Assembly: GCA_036396795.1 (NCBI GenBank) | Contig: DASWKF010000002.1 | Coordinates: 1 to 64,000, forward strand | Source of the DNA: JAHEEM01 sp036396795 | GTDB lineage: Bacteria > Pseudomonadota > Gammaproteobacteria > Steroidobacterales > Rariloculaceae | DNA: 64,000 nucleotides | Direction: 5' to 3' | Part shown: positions 51,658 through 60,599 of the stretch, one piece after another | Layout: every line of letters begins with the position of its first letter | Position numbering within the stretch: position 1 is the stretch's first letter | The notes under the pieces: generated by a model | The model's input: only the letters and a program-made list of their open reading frames with translations | Database searches by the model: none | Told to the model about the DNA's origin: nothing | Translations under genes and position numbers: made by a program

Positions 51658-52951
51658 CTTCGGCAGACCGCCGTTCCCGTTGGATCGCCCTGAAGCCGAT
51701 ATCGGATCGGAAGAACGCGCCGTCCCAAGCGATCTTTTGCACGGCCGCGTAGGCGGCGTCGCGAGCTCGAGTCACGCTCTCTCCCAGCGCGACGGCGCAG
51801 AGCACGCGCCCCCCGTCGGTCACGACCCGGCCGCCCTCGAGCCGTGTTCCGGCGTGAAAAATCTTGACGTGATCGTCGCAACGCTGCTCGAGACCGTGGA
51901 TGGCGGCTCCTTTGGCATAGTCGCCGGGGTAGCCGCGGCTCGCCATGACCACGCCGAGTGCGGCCCTCGGGTCCCAGTCGACGTTTGCGCCTGCAAGATC
52001 GCCGTCGCAGCTCGCGAGGCAAAGCTCGACCAGATCCGAGCGCAAACGCATGAGAATCGGCTGGGTCTCCGGATCGCCGAAGCGGCAATTGAACTCGAGC
52101 ACCTTCGGCTTGCCCGCCGTGTCGATCATCAGGCCGGCATAGAGAAAGCCCCGATAGGCGACACCGTCGGCTTGCAAGCCCTGCACGGTCGGCAACATCA
52201 CTTCATTCATGATGCGGTCGTGCACCTTGGGAGTGACGACCGGTGCCGGTGAATACGCGCCCATGCCTCCGGTGTTCGGCCCGAGATCGCCGTCGTCTCT
52301 GGCTTTGTGGTCCTGCGAGCTCGCGAGCGGAACGATCGTCGTGCCGTCGACGATGGCAATGAAGCTCGCTTCCTCGCCTTCGAGATACTCTTCGACGACG
52401 ACGGTCGCTCCGGCTTCGCCGAAGCTCCGCCGCTCGAGCATCGTCACGAGTGCGGCTTCGGCTTCGTCAATGCTCCGCGCCACGACCACGCCTTTGCCCG
52501 CCGCGAGCCCGTCGGCCTTGATCACGATCGGCACCTGCTTCTCACGGACGTAGCTCAGCGCCGGACCTGGCGAGTCGAAGCGCGCATAGGCGGCCGTGGG
52601 AATATCGTGGCGTTCGAGGAAGGCTTTGGCGAAGACCTTGGACCCCTCGAGCCGGGCCGCGCGCGCATTGGGTCCGAAACACTTGAGGCCGGCCGCCTCG
52701 AACTTGTCGGTAATCCCGGCGACGAGCGGCTGCTCGGGGCCGACGACGGTGAGATCGACGGCTTGCTGCCGCGCGAACCGGAGCAACTCGTCGACAGCAT
52801 CGGCCTTGATCGGCACGTTCTCGACCTTGGGCTCGCGATGCGTGCCGGCGTTGCCCGGCGCGACGAGCACCGTCTTCACGAGCGACGATTGTGCCACCCG
52901 CCAGGCCAGCGCGTGCTCGCGCCCGCCGCCGCCGACGATGAGCACCTTCAT
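51653..52951 (-). CDS. purD: Phosphoribosylamine-glycine ligase
   Basis: A 432-residue ATP-grasp enzyme. It starts with KVLIVGGGGREHALAWRVAQS, the N-terminal PurD signature. LVVGPEQPL-like DLTVVGPEQPLVAGI, FGPNARAARLEGSKVFAKAFL, IVIKADGLAAGKGVVVA (ATP grasp) and EFNCRFGDPETQPILMRL (metal-binding) are all present. It joins 5-phosphoribosylamine and glycine in step two of purine synthesis. It is the last gene of the dusB-fis-purH-purD run and lies 28 bases after purH. Confidence 0.95.
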   Translation of the reverse strand: MKVLIVGGGGREHALAWRVAQSSLVKTVLVAPGNAGTHREPKVENVPIKADAVDELLRFARQQAVDLTVVGPEQPLVAGITDKFEAAGLKCFGPNARAARLEGSKVFAKAFLERHDIPTAAYARFDSPGPALSYVREKQVPIVIKADGLAAGKGVVVARSIDEAEAALVTMLERRSFGEAGATVVVEEYLEGEEASFIAIVDGTTIVPLASSQDHKARDDGDLGPNTGGMGAYSPAPVVTPKVHDRIMNEVMLPTVQGLQADGVAYRGFLYAGLMIDTAGKPKVLEFNCRFGDPETQPILMRLRSDLVELCLASCDGDLAGANVDWDPRAALGVVMASRGYPGDYAKGAAIHGLEQRCDDHVKIFHAGTRLEGGRVVTDGGRVLCAVALGESVTRARDAAYAAVQKIAWDGAFFRSDIGFRAIQRERRSAEG

Positions 52952-52979
52952 GCGGCGGTTGCCGTCGTTCGCATCGCTC

Positions 52980-54542
52980 TCAGTGCCTGAAATGCCGCAT
53001 GTGAGTGAAGATCATCGCGAGCCCATGCTCATCCGCCGCGTCGATGACCTCTCTGTCGCGAACCGAGCCGCCCGGCTGGATGACGGCAGTGATGCCGCTC
53101 GCGGTGGCCGTGTCGATGCCGTCCCTGAACGGGAAGAAGGCGTCGGATGCCATCACGGCGTCGCGAAGGTCCAGCCCCTCGTCCGCGGCCTTCATTGCGC
53201 CGATGCGGGCGCTCAGGACGCGGCTCATCTGGCCGGCGCCGATGCCGATCGTTCGCAAGCCCTTCGCGTAGACGATGGCGTTCGATTTCACGTACTTGGC
53301 CACGATCCAGGCGAACCGCAAGTCCTCGAGCTCGGCCTCGGTAGGCTGCCGCTTGGTCACGACGTCGAGCTCGCCACTGCCTAAGTTCGCAGCGTCTCGA
53401 TCCTGAACGAGCAGCCCATGGTCCACGCTGCGCAGATCCCAAGCGGCTTGCGCCGATACGTCGGCGCTTTGCGGTGCGCCGGCGTCGAGGACGCGGATGT
53501 TCTTCTTCTTGGCCAGCGCCGCGAGCGCATCCGTGGAAATCTCCGGGGCGACGATCACGTCGACGAGCTGTCGCCCGATGATCGTTTCCGCCGTTGCCGC
53601 GTCGAGGCTGCGGTTGAAAGCGATGATGCCGCCGAAGGCCGAGGTCGGATCCGTGGCATAGGCGTGCTCGTAGGCCAGCGAGGGAGTCGCGGCGACCGCG
53701 GCTCCGGAGGGATTGGCATGCTTGACGATGACGCAGGCCGCCTCGGTGAAGTTGTTGACGCATTGCAGCGCCGCGTCGGCGTCCGCGAGGTTGTTGAACG
53801 ACAGCGGTTTCCCGTGGAGCTGTCGAGCGCCTGCGACCGTTCCGGGAACGGCTCCGCCGCCGCGGTAGAAGGCGGCGCCTTGGTGCGGGTTCTCGCCGTA
53901 TCGCAGCACTTGCGCCCGCGTCCAGCTCATTACCAGCGTTTCCGGAAAATGCTCTTCTGATTGCTGTTGCCGCGAAAGATACCCGCTGATCGTGCCGTCG
54001 TAGCGCGCGGTGTGCGCGAACGCCTTGACGGCGAGCTCGCAACGCAGCACTGGGTCGACGCCGCCGGAGCGCAGCGCGGCGACGACGCGCGGATAGTCGC
54101 CGGGATCGGCGACGACGGTGACCCGGTCGTGATTCTTGGCGGCGGCGCGGAGCATTGCGGGTCCGCCGACGTCGATTTTCTCGATCGCCTGCTCGACGCT
54201 GCAGCCGCAACGCGCAATCGTCGCTTCGAACGGATAGAGATTGACCGCAAGAAGGTCGATGTAGCCGATGCCATGCTCCGCGAGGATGCCGTCATCCACT
54301 CCGCGACGCGCAAGCAGCCCGCCGTGGACCGCCGGATGCAAGGTCTTGACGCGGCCGTCCATGATCTCCGGGAAACCGGTGACCTCGGCCACGTCGGTCA
54401 CGGTCAGACCTGCATCCCGCAGCGCGCTGGCGGTGCCGCCCGTCGATATCAGCTGGAACGATAAGCTAGCGAGCTCTCGCGCGAAGGCGATGAGCCCAGT
54501 CTTGTCCGAAACGCTCAGCAGGGCTCGAGGCGCCTGTTTCAT
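52980..54542 (-). CDS. purH: Bifunctional AICAR transformylase/IMP cyclohydrolase
   Basis: A 520-residue protein. Residues 1-200 are the IMP cyclohydrolase domain (RALLSVSDKTGLIAFAREL, EIMDGRVKTLHPAVHGGLLARRG). The remainder is the AICAR formyltransferase domain (LRYGENPHQGAAFYR, FNNLADADAALQCV, VIVKHANPSGAAV with the catalytic Lys-His, and DAFFPFRDGID). It performs the last two steps of IMP synthesis. Its ATG overlaps the fis stop codon (ATGA), so translation is probably coupled. Confidence 0.95.
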   Translation of the reverse strand: MKQAPRALLSVSDKTGLIAFARELASLSFQLISTGGTASALRDAGLTVTDVAEVTGFPEIMDGRVKTLHPAVHGGLLARRGVDDGILAEHGIGYIDLLAVNLYPFEATIARCGCSVEQAIEKIDVGGPAMLRAAAKNHDRVTVVADPGDYPRVVAALRSGGVDPVLRCELAVKAFAHTARYDGTISGYLSRQQQSEEHFPETLVMSWTRAQVLRYGENPHQGAAFYRGGGAVPGTVAGARQLHGKPLSFNNLADADAALQCVNNFTEAACVIVKHANPSGAAVAATPSLAYEHAYATDPTSAFGGIIAFNRSLDAATAETIIGRQLVDVIVAPEISTDALAALAKKKNIRVLDAGAPQSADVSAQAAWDLRSVDHGLLVQDRDAANLGSGELDVVTKRQPTEAELEDLRFAWIVAKYVKSNAIVYAKGLRTIGIGAGQMSRVLSARIGAMKAADEGLDLRDAVMASDAFFPFRDGIDTATASGITAVIQPGGSVRDREVIDAADEHGLAMIFTHMRHFRH

Positions 54543-54856
54543 GCATCGAGAAGCTTGTAATCCTTGAGCTTCTTGCGCAAGGTCCCGCGGTTGATTCCGA
54601 GAATATCCGCGGCCCGGCTCTGATTGCCTCCGGCATACTCCAGCACCGTCTTGAACAGCGGCTTCTCCACCTCGCCCATGACGAGCTTATAGAGCTCGGC
54701 CGGCCGATGGCCGTTGAGGCTCGCCAGATAGCCGCGCAAGGCATCGTCGGTAAGTGCGCTCAGCGGGCGATTCCTGATGCCCATCGCTGCGGGAGCGGTC
54801 GATTTTTTCTTTTTCTTACGCTTGTTCGGTTTCTTGCTGCTTGCTGTTTTTACCAC
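54539..54856 (-). CDS. fis: Nucleoid-associated protein Fis with lysine-rich N-terminus
   Basis: 105 residues from GTG 54856, which has GGGGAG 6 bases upstream; ATG 54913 is in frame but far inside dusB. The C-terminal helix-turn-helix GGNQSRAADILGINRGTLRKKLKDY is nearly identical to Fis. The core PLSALTDDALRGYLASLNGHRPAELYKLVMGEVEKPLFKTVLEYA is the dimerisation part. The N-terminal arm (KKPNKRKKKKKS) is very basic, unlike the acidic/neutral beta-hairpin arm of E. coli Fis. The gene overlaps dusB by 41 bases and purH by 4. Confidence 0.93.
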   Translation of the reverse strand: MVKTASSKKPNKRKKKKKSTAPAAMGIRNRPLSALTDDALRGYLASLNGHRPAELYKLVMGEVEKPLFKTVLEYAGGNQSRAADILGINRGTLRKKLKDYKLLDA

Positions 54857-55865
54857 TGCGTTCTCCCCATGAACGCCGACTCTCTGCCGAAGCCTCGAAC
54901 GAGTCTCTATCAAAAAATTCCCGAGCGAGCGCTAGCTGTTCCCGGGCCGACTCGATAGTCATTACTCGTTCGCGAAAGAGTCGCCCCCCTTCCTGATCCT
55001 GTGTGTACCAAGCTAAATGCTTGCGGCTGACGCGAACACCCGTGAACTCGCCGTAAAAGGAGTACAGGCTATCGAGGTGTCGGAGAATAATATCACGGAC
55101 GGATAACAAGTGAGTATTTACTTCGGAAGATTTTTCGTTTTGCAAAAACGAATTTACGCAGGCGAACAACCACGGCCGCCCTCTTGCGGCGCGGCCGATC
55201 ATGATGCCGTCGGCACCGGTGTATTCGAGAACCTCGCGAGCTTTCTCGGGGGAGTCGATGTCTCCGTTGGCGATGACCGGGATTCCAACCGCCCGTTTGA
55301 TTTGACGAATAGTCTCGTACTCCGCAAAACCCGAGAACTTGCATGCTCTCGTGCGCCCATGCACAGTCAACGCGGCGATACCCTGTTCCTCCGCAATTCG
55401 CGCGATCTCGATGCCGTTGCGCAGCTCGGGCGACCATCCGGTGCGGATCTTTGCAGTGACCGGCACGCCGACGGCCCCGACGACACGACGGAAGATACTC
55501 GAGACCAGGCCCGGATCCCTGAGCAGCGCCGATCCCGCGAGCTGGCAACAGACTTTCTTCGCCGGGCAACCCATGTTGATGTCGACGGCCGCGGCGCCGA
55601 GAGCTTCGGCCTGCCGGGCGGCCTCCGCGAGCATCCCGGGATCGTAGCCGACGATTTGAACGATCTGCGTCGAGGCGCCGCGCCAGCGGCGCAGGCGCCG
55701 GCTCGATTTCGCGCTTTGCCATAGGCCGACGTCCGCGCTGACCATCTCGGCGGGCGTGATGCCTGCGCCCAGCTGCGCGCACAAGGCTCGAAACGGCGGG
55801 TCGGAAATTCCGGCCATCGGCGCCAGCGCGATGTTGTTGGCGAAGCTCAGGTTGCCGATCCGCAT
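54816..55865 (-). CDS. dusB: tRNA-dihydrouridine synthase B
   Basis: A 349-residue FMN-dependent TIM-barrel enzyme. LAPMAGISDPPFRALC opens it, and VDINMGCPAKKVCCQLAGSALLRDP contains the catalytic cysteine. VTAKIRTGW, TVHGRTRACKFSG, VIANGDIDSPEKA and GADGIMIGRAARGRPW (FMN phosphate binding) follow. It reduces specific uridines in the tRNA D-loop. The C-terminal end overlaps the fis start, the well-known dusB-fis arrangement that ties tRNA modification to growth-phase control. The last 30 residues are charged and low in similarity. Confidence 0.95.
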   Translation of the reverse strand: MRIGNLSFANNIALAPMAGISDPPFRALCAQLGAGITPAEMVSADVGLWQSAKSSRRLRRWRGASTQIVQIVGYDPGMLAEAARQAEALGAAAVDINMGCPAKKVCCQLAGSALLRDPGLVSSIFRRVVGAVGVPVTAKIRTGWSPELRNGIEIARIAEEQGIAALTVHGRTRACKFSGFAEYETIRQIKRAVGIPVIANGDIDSPEKAREVLEYTGADGIMIGRAARGRPWLFACVNSFLQNEKSSEVNTHLLSVRDIILRHLDSLYSFYGEFTGVRVSRKHLAWYTQDQEGGRLFRERVMTIESAREQLALAREFFDRDSFEASAESRRSWGERSGKNSKQQETEQA

Positions 55866-55884
55866 GAGAGAGGCGCGCCGCCGC

Positions 55885-57291
55885 TTACTTGAAAACTTGG
55901 TCGTTCGCGCAGCGCAGCCGCGCGGTATCCACTGGGACGCAGACGTCGAGCTCGAAGCCGTAAGCGTCGTTTCCCGGGTCGACGACCGCGAGCTCCGCCG
56001 GCACGACCGCCCCCGCGGCCATGGTGTCGGCCTTCGCGACGTCGCCGGCGAGATACTCGGCGGGCCCGAACACGCGGCTGCCGACGACGGCCTCCCAGCG
56101 ATCCTTGAGCTCCAGGAGAATCGCCGGGTAGGGCTGCGCCCGCGGGCCGTTATTTCGGATTCGCGCCGTGATGCGGAGGCTGGATACGTCGATACCAGAT
56201 GCGGCCGTCGCCGAGAGGTCGAGGATCTCGTACTGCGCGAGATCCCACCTGGGGATGAGCTGCATGCCTAGAACGCCGTAGGCGAATCGCAGCACGGGCC
56301 CTACCACGCTGCGGCTCGCCAGCGGCGCGCGATAGCTGTGCACGACCTGCGCGGCGAGGAGCAACGACAGCAACGCCGCGCCCAAGCCCCACACGCGCGG
56401 TCTCAGGGGCGGCTTGCGAGCGGCATCCGAGGCGGCTGCCAATGCCGCCAGCAGCTCGGGTTCCGTGTCGGCCGAGAGTGTCGCGTCGACTTCCTCGGCG
56501 GAGATCGTCTCATCCACGCTCGTGCCGGGCTCGAATTCGAGCTCCTCGATCGGCTCTCGAGCGAGCGCGGCTTGCTCCACGGTCGGCGCTTCGAACTCGG
56601 GCACGCTCATCACGACAAATGAAGCTGAATGGGCCACGGCTGCGTCGCCGTCGCCTGGATAGTCTATGAGGTCGGCGACATTTTCGTGACTCAGCGCCCA
56701 GAGGTCGTCGGGGTCGAACTCGGCGCCCACTCTCGAGCCGAACTCGAGAATCTGCTCGTCGTCGCTAGCGGTGACCTCGGCCTCTTCGACCTCGGCGGGC
56801 GTCTCTTCCTGCTCCGCCTCACCGGCGTCGTCGGTGTCGTCGCCCGACTGGATTTCCTCGAGCACCTGCAACCATTCGTCGTCGCCGGCGTGCTCGAAGC
56901 GCAGCTCCGAATCGGGCTCGCCGATCGCCACCGGCGCGGCGATCACGTCGACGTTGGCCGCGTCTTCCGTCGAGTCTTCGACTGCCTGCGCTACGCTCTC
57001 GTCGTGCGGCGGCTCCTCGGCGGCCGGCTCGAATGCTCCAGAGCCAAGGTCGTCCTCCCAGTTCTCCGGCCCTTCGAGCTCATCGATGTTGGCGAGCTCG
57101 CGTGCCTGTAGCGTCTGCGAGAAAACGTCCTCGTCCGGTGTCGGGCGGAAGCCGGTCTCCTGGCGCAGGCCAGAATAGGCGCTGAAGACGCTCGCGCAGT
57201 TCCCGCAACGGACTTTGCCACTGGCGATTCGCAGACTCTCGGCGGTGATGCGGAAGGTCGTCTTGCAGGCTGGGCAACGGGTAAACAGCAT
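55885..57291 (-). CDS. DUF3426 zinc-ribbon membrane protein
   Basis: A 468-residue protein. The N-terminal zinc ribbon is MLFTRCPACKTTFRITAESLRIASGKVRCGNC with two CxxC pairs (residues 6/9 and 29/32). Residues 40-300 are very acidic and low in complexity. One transmembrane helix (about residue 305-325, VWGLGAALLSLLLAAQVV) is followed by the DUF3426 domain, a beta-sandwich with ALRITARIRNNGPRAQPYPAILLEL-like text. The same gene sits between prmA and dusB in many gammaproteobacteria. Function unknown; a membrane-anchored zinc sensor or scaffold is a guess. Confidence 0.85.
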   Translation of the reverse strand: MLFTRCPACKTTFRITAESLRIASGKVRCGNCASVFSAYSGLRQETGFRPTPDEDVFSQTLQARELANIDELEGPENWEDDLGSGAFEPAAEEPPHDESVAQAVEDSTEDAANVDVIAAPVAIGEPDSELRFEHAGDDEWLQVLEEIQSGDDTDDAGEAEQEETPAEVEEAEVTASDDEQILEFGSRVGAEFDPDDLWALSHENVADLIDYPGDGDAAVAHSASFVVMSVPEFEAPTVEQAALAREPIEELEFEPGTSVDETISAEEVDATLSADTEPELLAALAAASDAARKPPLRPRVWGLGAALLSLLLAAQVVHSYRAPLASRSVVGPVLRFAYGVLGMQLIPRWDLAQYEILDLSATAASGIDVSSLRITARIRNNGPRAQPYPAILLELKDRWEAVVGSRVFGPAEYLAGDVAKADTMAAGAVVPAELAVVDPGNDAYGFELDVCVPVDTARLRCANDQVFK

Positions 57292-57317
57292 GCTTCGCCT
57301 ATGGTGTGCGGCAGCGG

Positions 57318-58259
57318 TTAAGGCGGCATTCTATCTCGTCCGGGCGTGCACCGCGCGGCCGCTGCCGCGCGCTGCCGGGACTTTCTCGTCGCGCTCAAGC
57401 ACACCCAGCCGTCGCGTTCGACACGCCGGAAGTCGAGAAACCCGTCAAGATAGGCCGATTCGACGTCAGCGGCCTGATGAGCGTGCACGCCGGCAAGAAC
57501 CAGCGACGCCGAAGGCGCGCACAACTCCGCAAAGCGGCTCGCGAGCTCGATGAGCGGTTGGGCGAGAATGTTGGCGATCAGGACTTCGACTCGAAGTCGC
57601 GGCAACGCATCGGGCGCGCCGAGCCATAGGCGGTCCGAGACGCCGTTCAACAAAGCGTTGTCGGCGCTCGCCGTCAACGCTTGCGGCTCGATGTCGACCC
57701 CCCAGGCGCGGCTCGCTCCCAGGCGCAGCGCCGCAATCGCCAGAACGCCGGAGCCGCATCCGAAATCGATCACGGTCGCATCGCGTCGCAGGTGGGCGTC
57801 GAGCCACTCGAGACACAGCCGGGTGGTCGGATGATCGCCGGTGCCGAAGGCGAAGCCGCGGTGCAGCCGGACGCTCATTCGCTCGCCGTCGTCGATGTCC
57901 GCAGCCGCGTCCGCGAGCAACAGCCGCGCGCCGAGCTTCAGGCGCACCGGCCGTTGAATCAGCGCGTCCGCCCACTCCTCATCGCGCACCCTGGCCGCGC
58001 AGGAGGCGACTCCGGCGCCGAGCTCGCCGTCGAGTATCTTGGCCGCGCGCGCCATGTCGATCTTCGGAGGGAACAACGCGCGGACCCGGATCCTCGGCCA
58101 AAGCGGCATCGTGCCGGGCGCGGGCTCGACGATATCGTCGGCGGCGCCGGGGAGCAGGCTGACGCTCTCGGCTCCGAGCAGGCGAAGCAGGGCTTCGGCC
58201 CGCGGCAAGTCCCCGGCCGCCAGGTGCAGCTCCAGCCGTTGCCAGCCCGCGTCGCTCAC
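57318..58259 (-). CDS. prmA: Ribosomal protein L11 methyltransferase
   Basis: 313 residues from GTG 58259, overlapping the accC stop (GTGA). The substrate-recognition half (residues 1-130, DAGWQRLELHLAAGDLPRAEALLRLLGAESVSL) precedes a class I methyltransferase core: FAFGTGDHPTTRLCLEWLDAH, VIDFGCGSGVLAIAALRLGASRAWGVDIEPQAL and LIANILAQPLIEL (NILxxPL motif). PrmA trimethylates L11. The GTGDHPTT box has Asp where E. coli has Thr. A C-terminal basic tail of about 25 residues is extra. Confidence 0.93.
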   Translation of the reverse strand: MSDAGWQRLELHLAAGDLPRAEALLRLLGAESVSLLPGAADDIVEPAPGTMPLWPRIRVRALFPPKIDMARAAKILDGELGAGVASCAARVRDEEWADALIQRPVRLKLGARLLLADAAADIDDGERMSVRLHRGFAFGTGDHPTTRLCLEWLDAHLRRDATVIDFGCGSGVLAIAALRLGASRAWGVDIEPQALTASADNALLNGVSDRLWLGAPDALPRLRVEVLIANILAQPLIELASRFAELCAPSASLVLAGVHAHQAADVESAYLDGFLDFRRVERDGWVCLSATRKSRQRAAAAARCTPGRDRMPP

Positions 58260-59599
58260 TTCAGCCCAAGGCGTTTTTCCAGGTAGTTGATATCGGTGCC
58301 GCCGGCCTTGAACGCCGAATGATGAAAGATCTCTTGGTGCAGGGGGATGTTGCTGCGAATGCCCTCGATGACGATTTCGGTCAACGCCGTGGTCATGCGC
58401 GCGATCGCGAATTGCCGAGTCTCGCCGTGAGCGATGAGCTTGCCGATCAAGGAATCGTAATACGGAGGAACGGCGTAGCCGCTGTAGAGATGGCTGTCGG
58501 TGCGAATTCCGGGCCCGCCCGGAGCGTGCCAGAGTCTGACGGTTCCGGGGGAAGGCATGAAGGTTTTCGGATCCTCGGCGTTGATTCGGCATTCGATCGC
58601 ATGGCCCGACCAGCGAATATCCTCCTGGGCCCACTGCAGCGGCTCACCGGCCGCGATGTGCAGCTGCGCTTTGACGATGTCGCAACCCGTGACCATTTCC
58701 GTGACGGGATGCTCGACCTGAACGCGGGTGTTCATCTCGATGAAATAGAACTCGCCGTCCTGGTAGAGAAACTCGAACGTTCCGGCACCGCGGTAGCCGA
58801 TATCGGCGCAGGCTTGAGCACAGCGCCGCCCGATCCGCTCGCGCACTTCTTCGGAAATCCCCGGGGCCGGCGCTTCCTCGACCACCTTCTGATGCCGGCG
58901 CTGCATCGAGCAATCGCGCTCGCCGAGATGTATCGCGTTGCCGTGGTGGTCGGCGAGGACCTGAAACTCGATGTGCCGAGGCCGCTCGAGGTACTTCTCC
59001 ATATAGATCTGGTCGTTGGCGAACGCCGAGAGCGCCTCCGTCTTGGTAATCGAGATCGCATTGAACAGCGACGCCTCGCTGTGCACGACGCGCATTCCCC
59101 GGCCGCCGCCGCCGCCGGCGGCCTTGATGATCACGGGGTAGCCGATTTCCCTCGCGAGGCGCAGATTCTCCTCGTTGTTGTCGGACAGCGGCCCGTCCGA
59201 GCCCGGAACGCAGGCGACTCCCGATTGCTTCATCATCCTGATCGCGGAGACCTTGTCGCCCATGAGCCTGATGGTTTCGGCCCGTGGGCCGATGAAGATA
59301 AAGCCGCTCTCCTCGACGCGCTCGGCGAAATCAGCGTTCTCCGAGAGAAAGCCGTAACCCGGGTGAATCGCAATCGCGTCGGTCACTTCGGCGGCGGCGA
59401 TGATCGCCGGCATGTTGAGATAGCTCTGACTCGATGCCGGCGGACCGATGCATACGGTTTCGTCGGCGAGGAGGACGTGCTTGAGGTTCGAATCCGCGGT
59501 CGAATGCACGGCCACGGTCTTGATACCGAGCTCCTTGCACGCACGAAAGACGCGCAGAGCAATCTCCCCGCGGTTGGCGATCAGCACCTTCTCGAGCAT
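58256..59599 (-). CDS. accC: Acetyl-CoA carboxylase, biotin carboxylase subunit
   Basis: A 447-residue protein of standard length. [29 protein letters not shown] is the N-terminal domain. The ATP grasp holds [20 protein letters not shown], then [48 protein letters not shown] (active site) and [22 protein letters not shown] (metal and Arg). It carboxylates biotin carried by AccB, the first half-reaction of malonyl-CoA synthesis. It lies 18 bases after accB; prmA overlaps its stop. Confidence 0.97.
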   Translation of the reverse strand: [447 protein letters not shown]

Positions 59600-59617
59600 G
59601 AGTATCCTGAGAGCGGC

Positions 59618-60067
59618 TTATTCTTCGATGATGAACAGCACCTGATCGAATTCGACGGGTTCGCCGTTGTCGACCAGGATGCTCACGACCTTGCCGCTGA
59701 CGCCGGCTTCGATCTGGTTCATCATCTTCATTGCCTCGATGATGCAGAGCGTGTCCCCTGCGTTGACCTCCGAGCCGATCTCGACGAACGGTTTCGCGCC
59801 GGGCGCGGGCGCCGCATAGTAGGTGCCGACCATCGGCGCGGTCACCTCATGACCGCGACGGGGAGGTTCCGCCGCCACGGGCTCCGGCGGAGCGCGCTCC
59901 GGGGCCATGGGCACGGCGGCGGCTGGCATCGCCGGCACGGTGACGATCGTCGATTCCCGCGAGTAGCGGCTGATGCGGACGGACTCCTCGCCTTCGGAAA
60001 TCTCGATCTCCGCGATCCCGGATTCCTCCAGCAACTCGATGAGTTTTTTTACTTTTCGGATATCCAC
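59618..60067 (-). CDS. accB: Acetyl-CoA carboxylase, biotin carboxyl carrier protein
   Basis: A 149-residue protein with an N-terminal helical part (MDIRKVKKLIELLEESGIAEIEISEGEESVRISR), an Ala/Pro-rich flexible linker (residues 40-70), and the biotinyl domain. The biotin-accepting lysine is in CIIEAMKMMNQIEA near residue 115. AccB is biotinylated by BirA and shuttles carboxyl groups between AccC and AccAD. It is 9 bases after aroQ, in the order typical of this group. Confidence 0.96.
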   Translation of the reverse strand: MDIRKVKKLIELLEESGIAEIEISEGEESVRISRYSRESTIVTVPAMPAAAVPMAPERAPPEPVAAEPPRRGHEVTAPMVGTYYAAPAPGAKPFVEIGSEVNAGDTLCIIEAMKMMNQIEAGVSGKVVSILVDNGEPVEFDQVLFIIEE

Positions 60068-60076
60068 TGCACGTCC

Positions 60077-60517
60077 TCACTTGGCTAACTGGCGTTCCGC
60101 GGCGATCAAGGCGAGCTCGTAGCTCGTGACGCCGAACCCGGCGATCGTGCCGATCGCGATATCGGAAAAGAACGAGCGCTGACGAAAGTCCTCGCGCGCG
60201 GCGACGTTCGATAGGTGAACCTCGATGAAAGGAATGCCGACCGCGAGCAGGGCGTCGCGGAGCACGATGCTCGTGTGCGTGAACGCCGCCGGATTGAACA
60301 GAATCGTGTCGATCCGCTCTTCGCGAGCCGCGTGAATTCGCTTCAGGAGCTCGTGCTCGGCGTCGGCTTGAAAGCAGATGAGCTCGTGGCCGCGTTTCTT
60401 CGCGAGCTCGTCGAGCCGTCGTTCGATCTCGGCGAGCGTGGTCTTGCCATACAAGTCGGGCTCGCGGCGGCCGAGCAGGCTCAGGTTGGGGCCGTTGAGT
60501 AGCAGAAAACGAGCCAT
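60077..60517 (-). CDS. aroQ: 3-dehydroquinate dehydratase, type II
   Basis: A 146-residue protein starting at ATG 60517. LLLNGPNLSLLGRREPDLYG carries the catalytic tyrosine, FQADAEHELLKRIH the next motif, NPAAFTHTSIVLRDAL the substrate-binding segment and EVHLSNVAAREDFRQRS the catalytic histidine region. Type II enzymes are dodecamers that dehydrate 3-dehydroquinate in the shikimate pathway. It leads the aroQ-accB-accC-prmA run. A -10-like TATCTT lies 5 bases before the ATG, with a second candidate (TAGAAT, 60546-60551 complement) further up. Confidence 0.95.
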   Translation of the reverse strand: MARFLLLNGPNLSLLGRREPDLYGKTTLAEIERRLDELAKKRGHELICFQADAEHELLKRIHAAREERIDTILFNPAAFTHTSIVLRDALLAVGIPFIEVHLSNVAAREDFRQRSFFSDIAIGTIAGFGVTSYELALIAAERQLAK

Positions 60518-60559
60518 AGCGTAAGATAGCGCCTAGTTCGCCGCTATTCTACATATTTT

Positions 60560-60582
60560 CGCCGCAGATCGCGGCATTTTTT
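60560..60582 (+). terminator. Terminator-like hairpin with T-run on the strand opposite the genes
   Basis: GCCGC-AGATC-GCGGC (60561-60575) is followed by A and six T residues (60577-60582) on the plus strand. The flanking genes are both on the minus strand, where the same hairpin has no T-run. It could stop antisense transcription entering tlpA. Confidence 0.5.
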
Positions 60583-60599
60583 ATCGTTCGCGCGCCCGG

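Noticed and set aside
53005..54464. Plus-strand frames opposite purH
   Set aside because: Shadows of purH; no ribosome-binding sites or recognisable domains.
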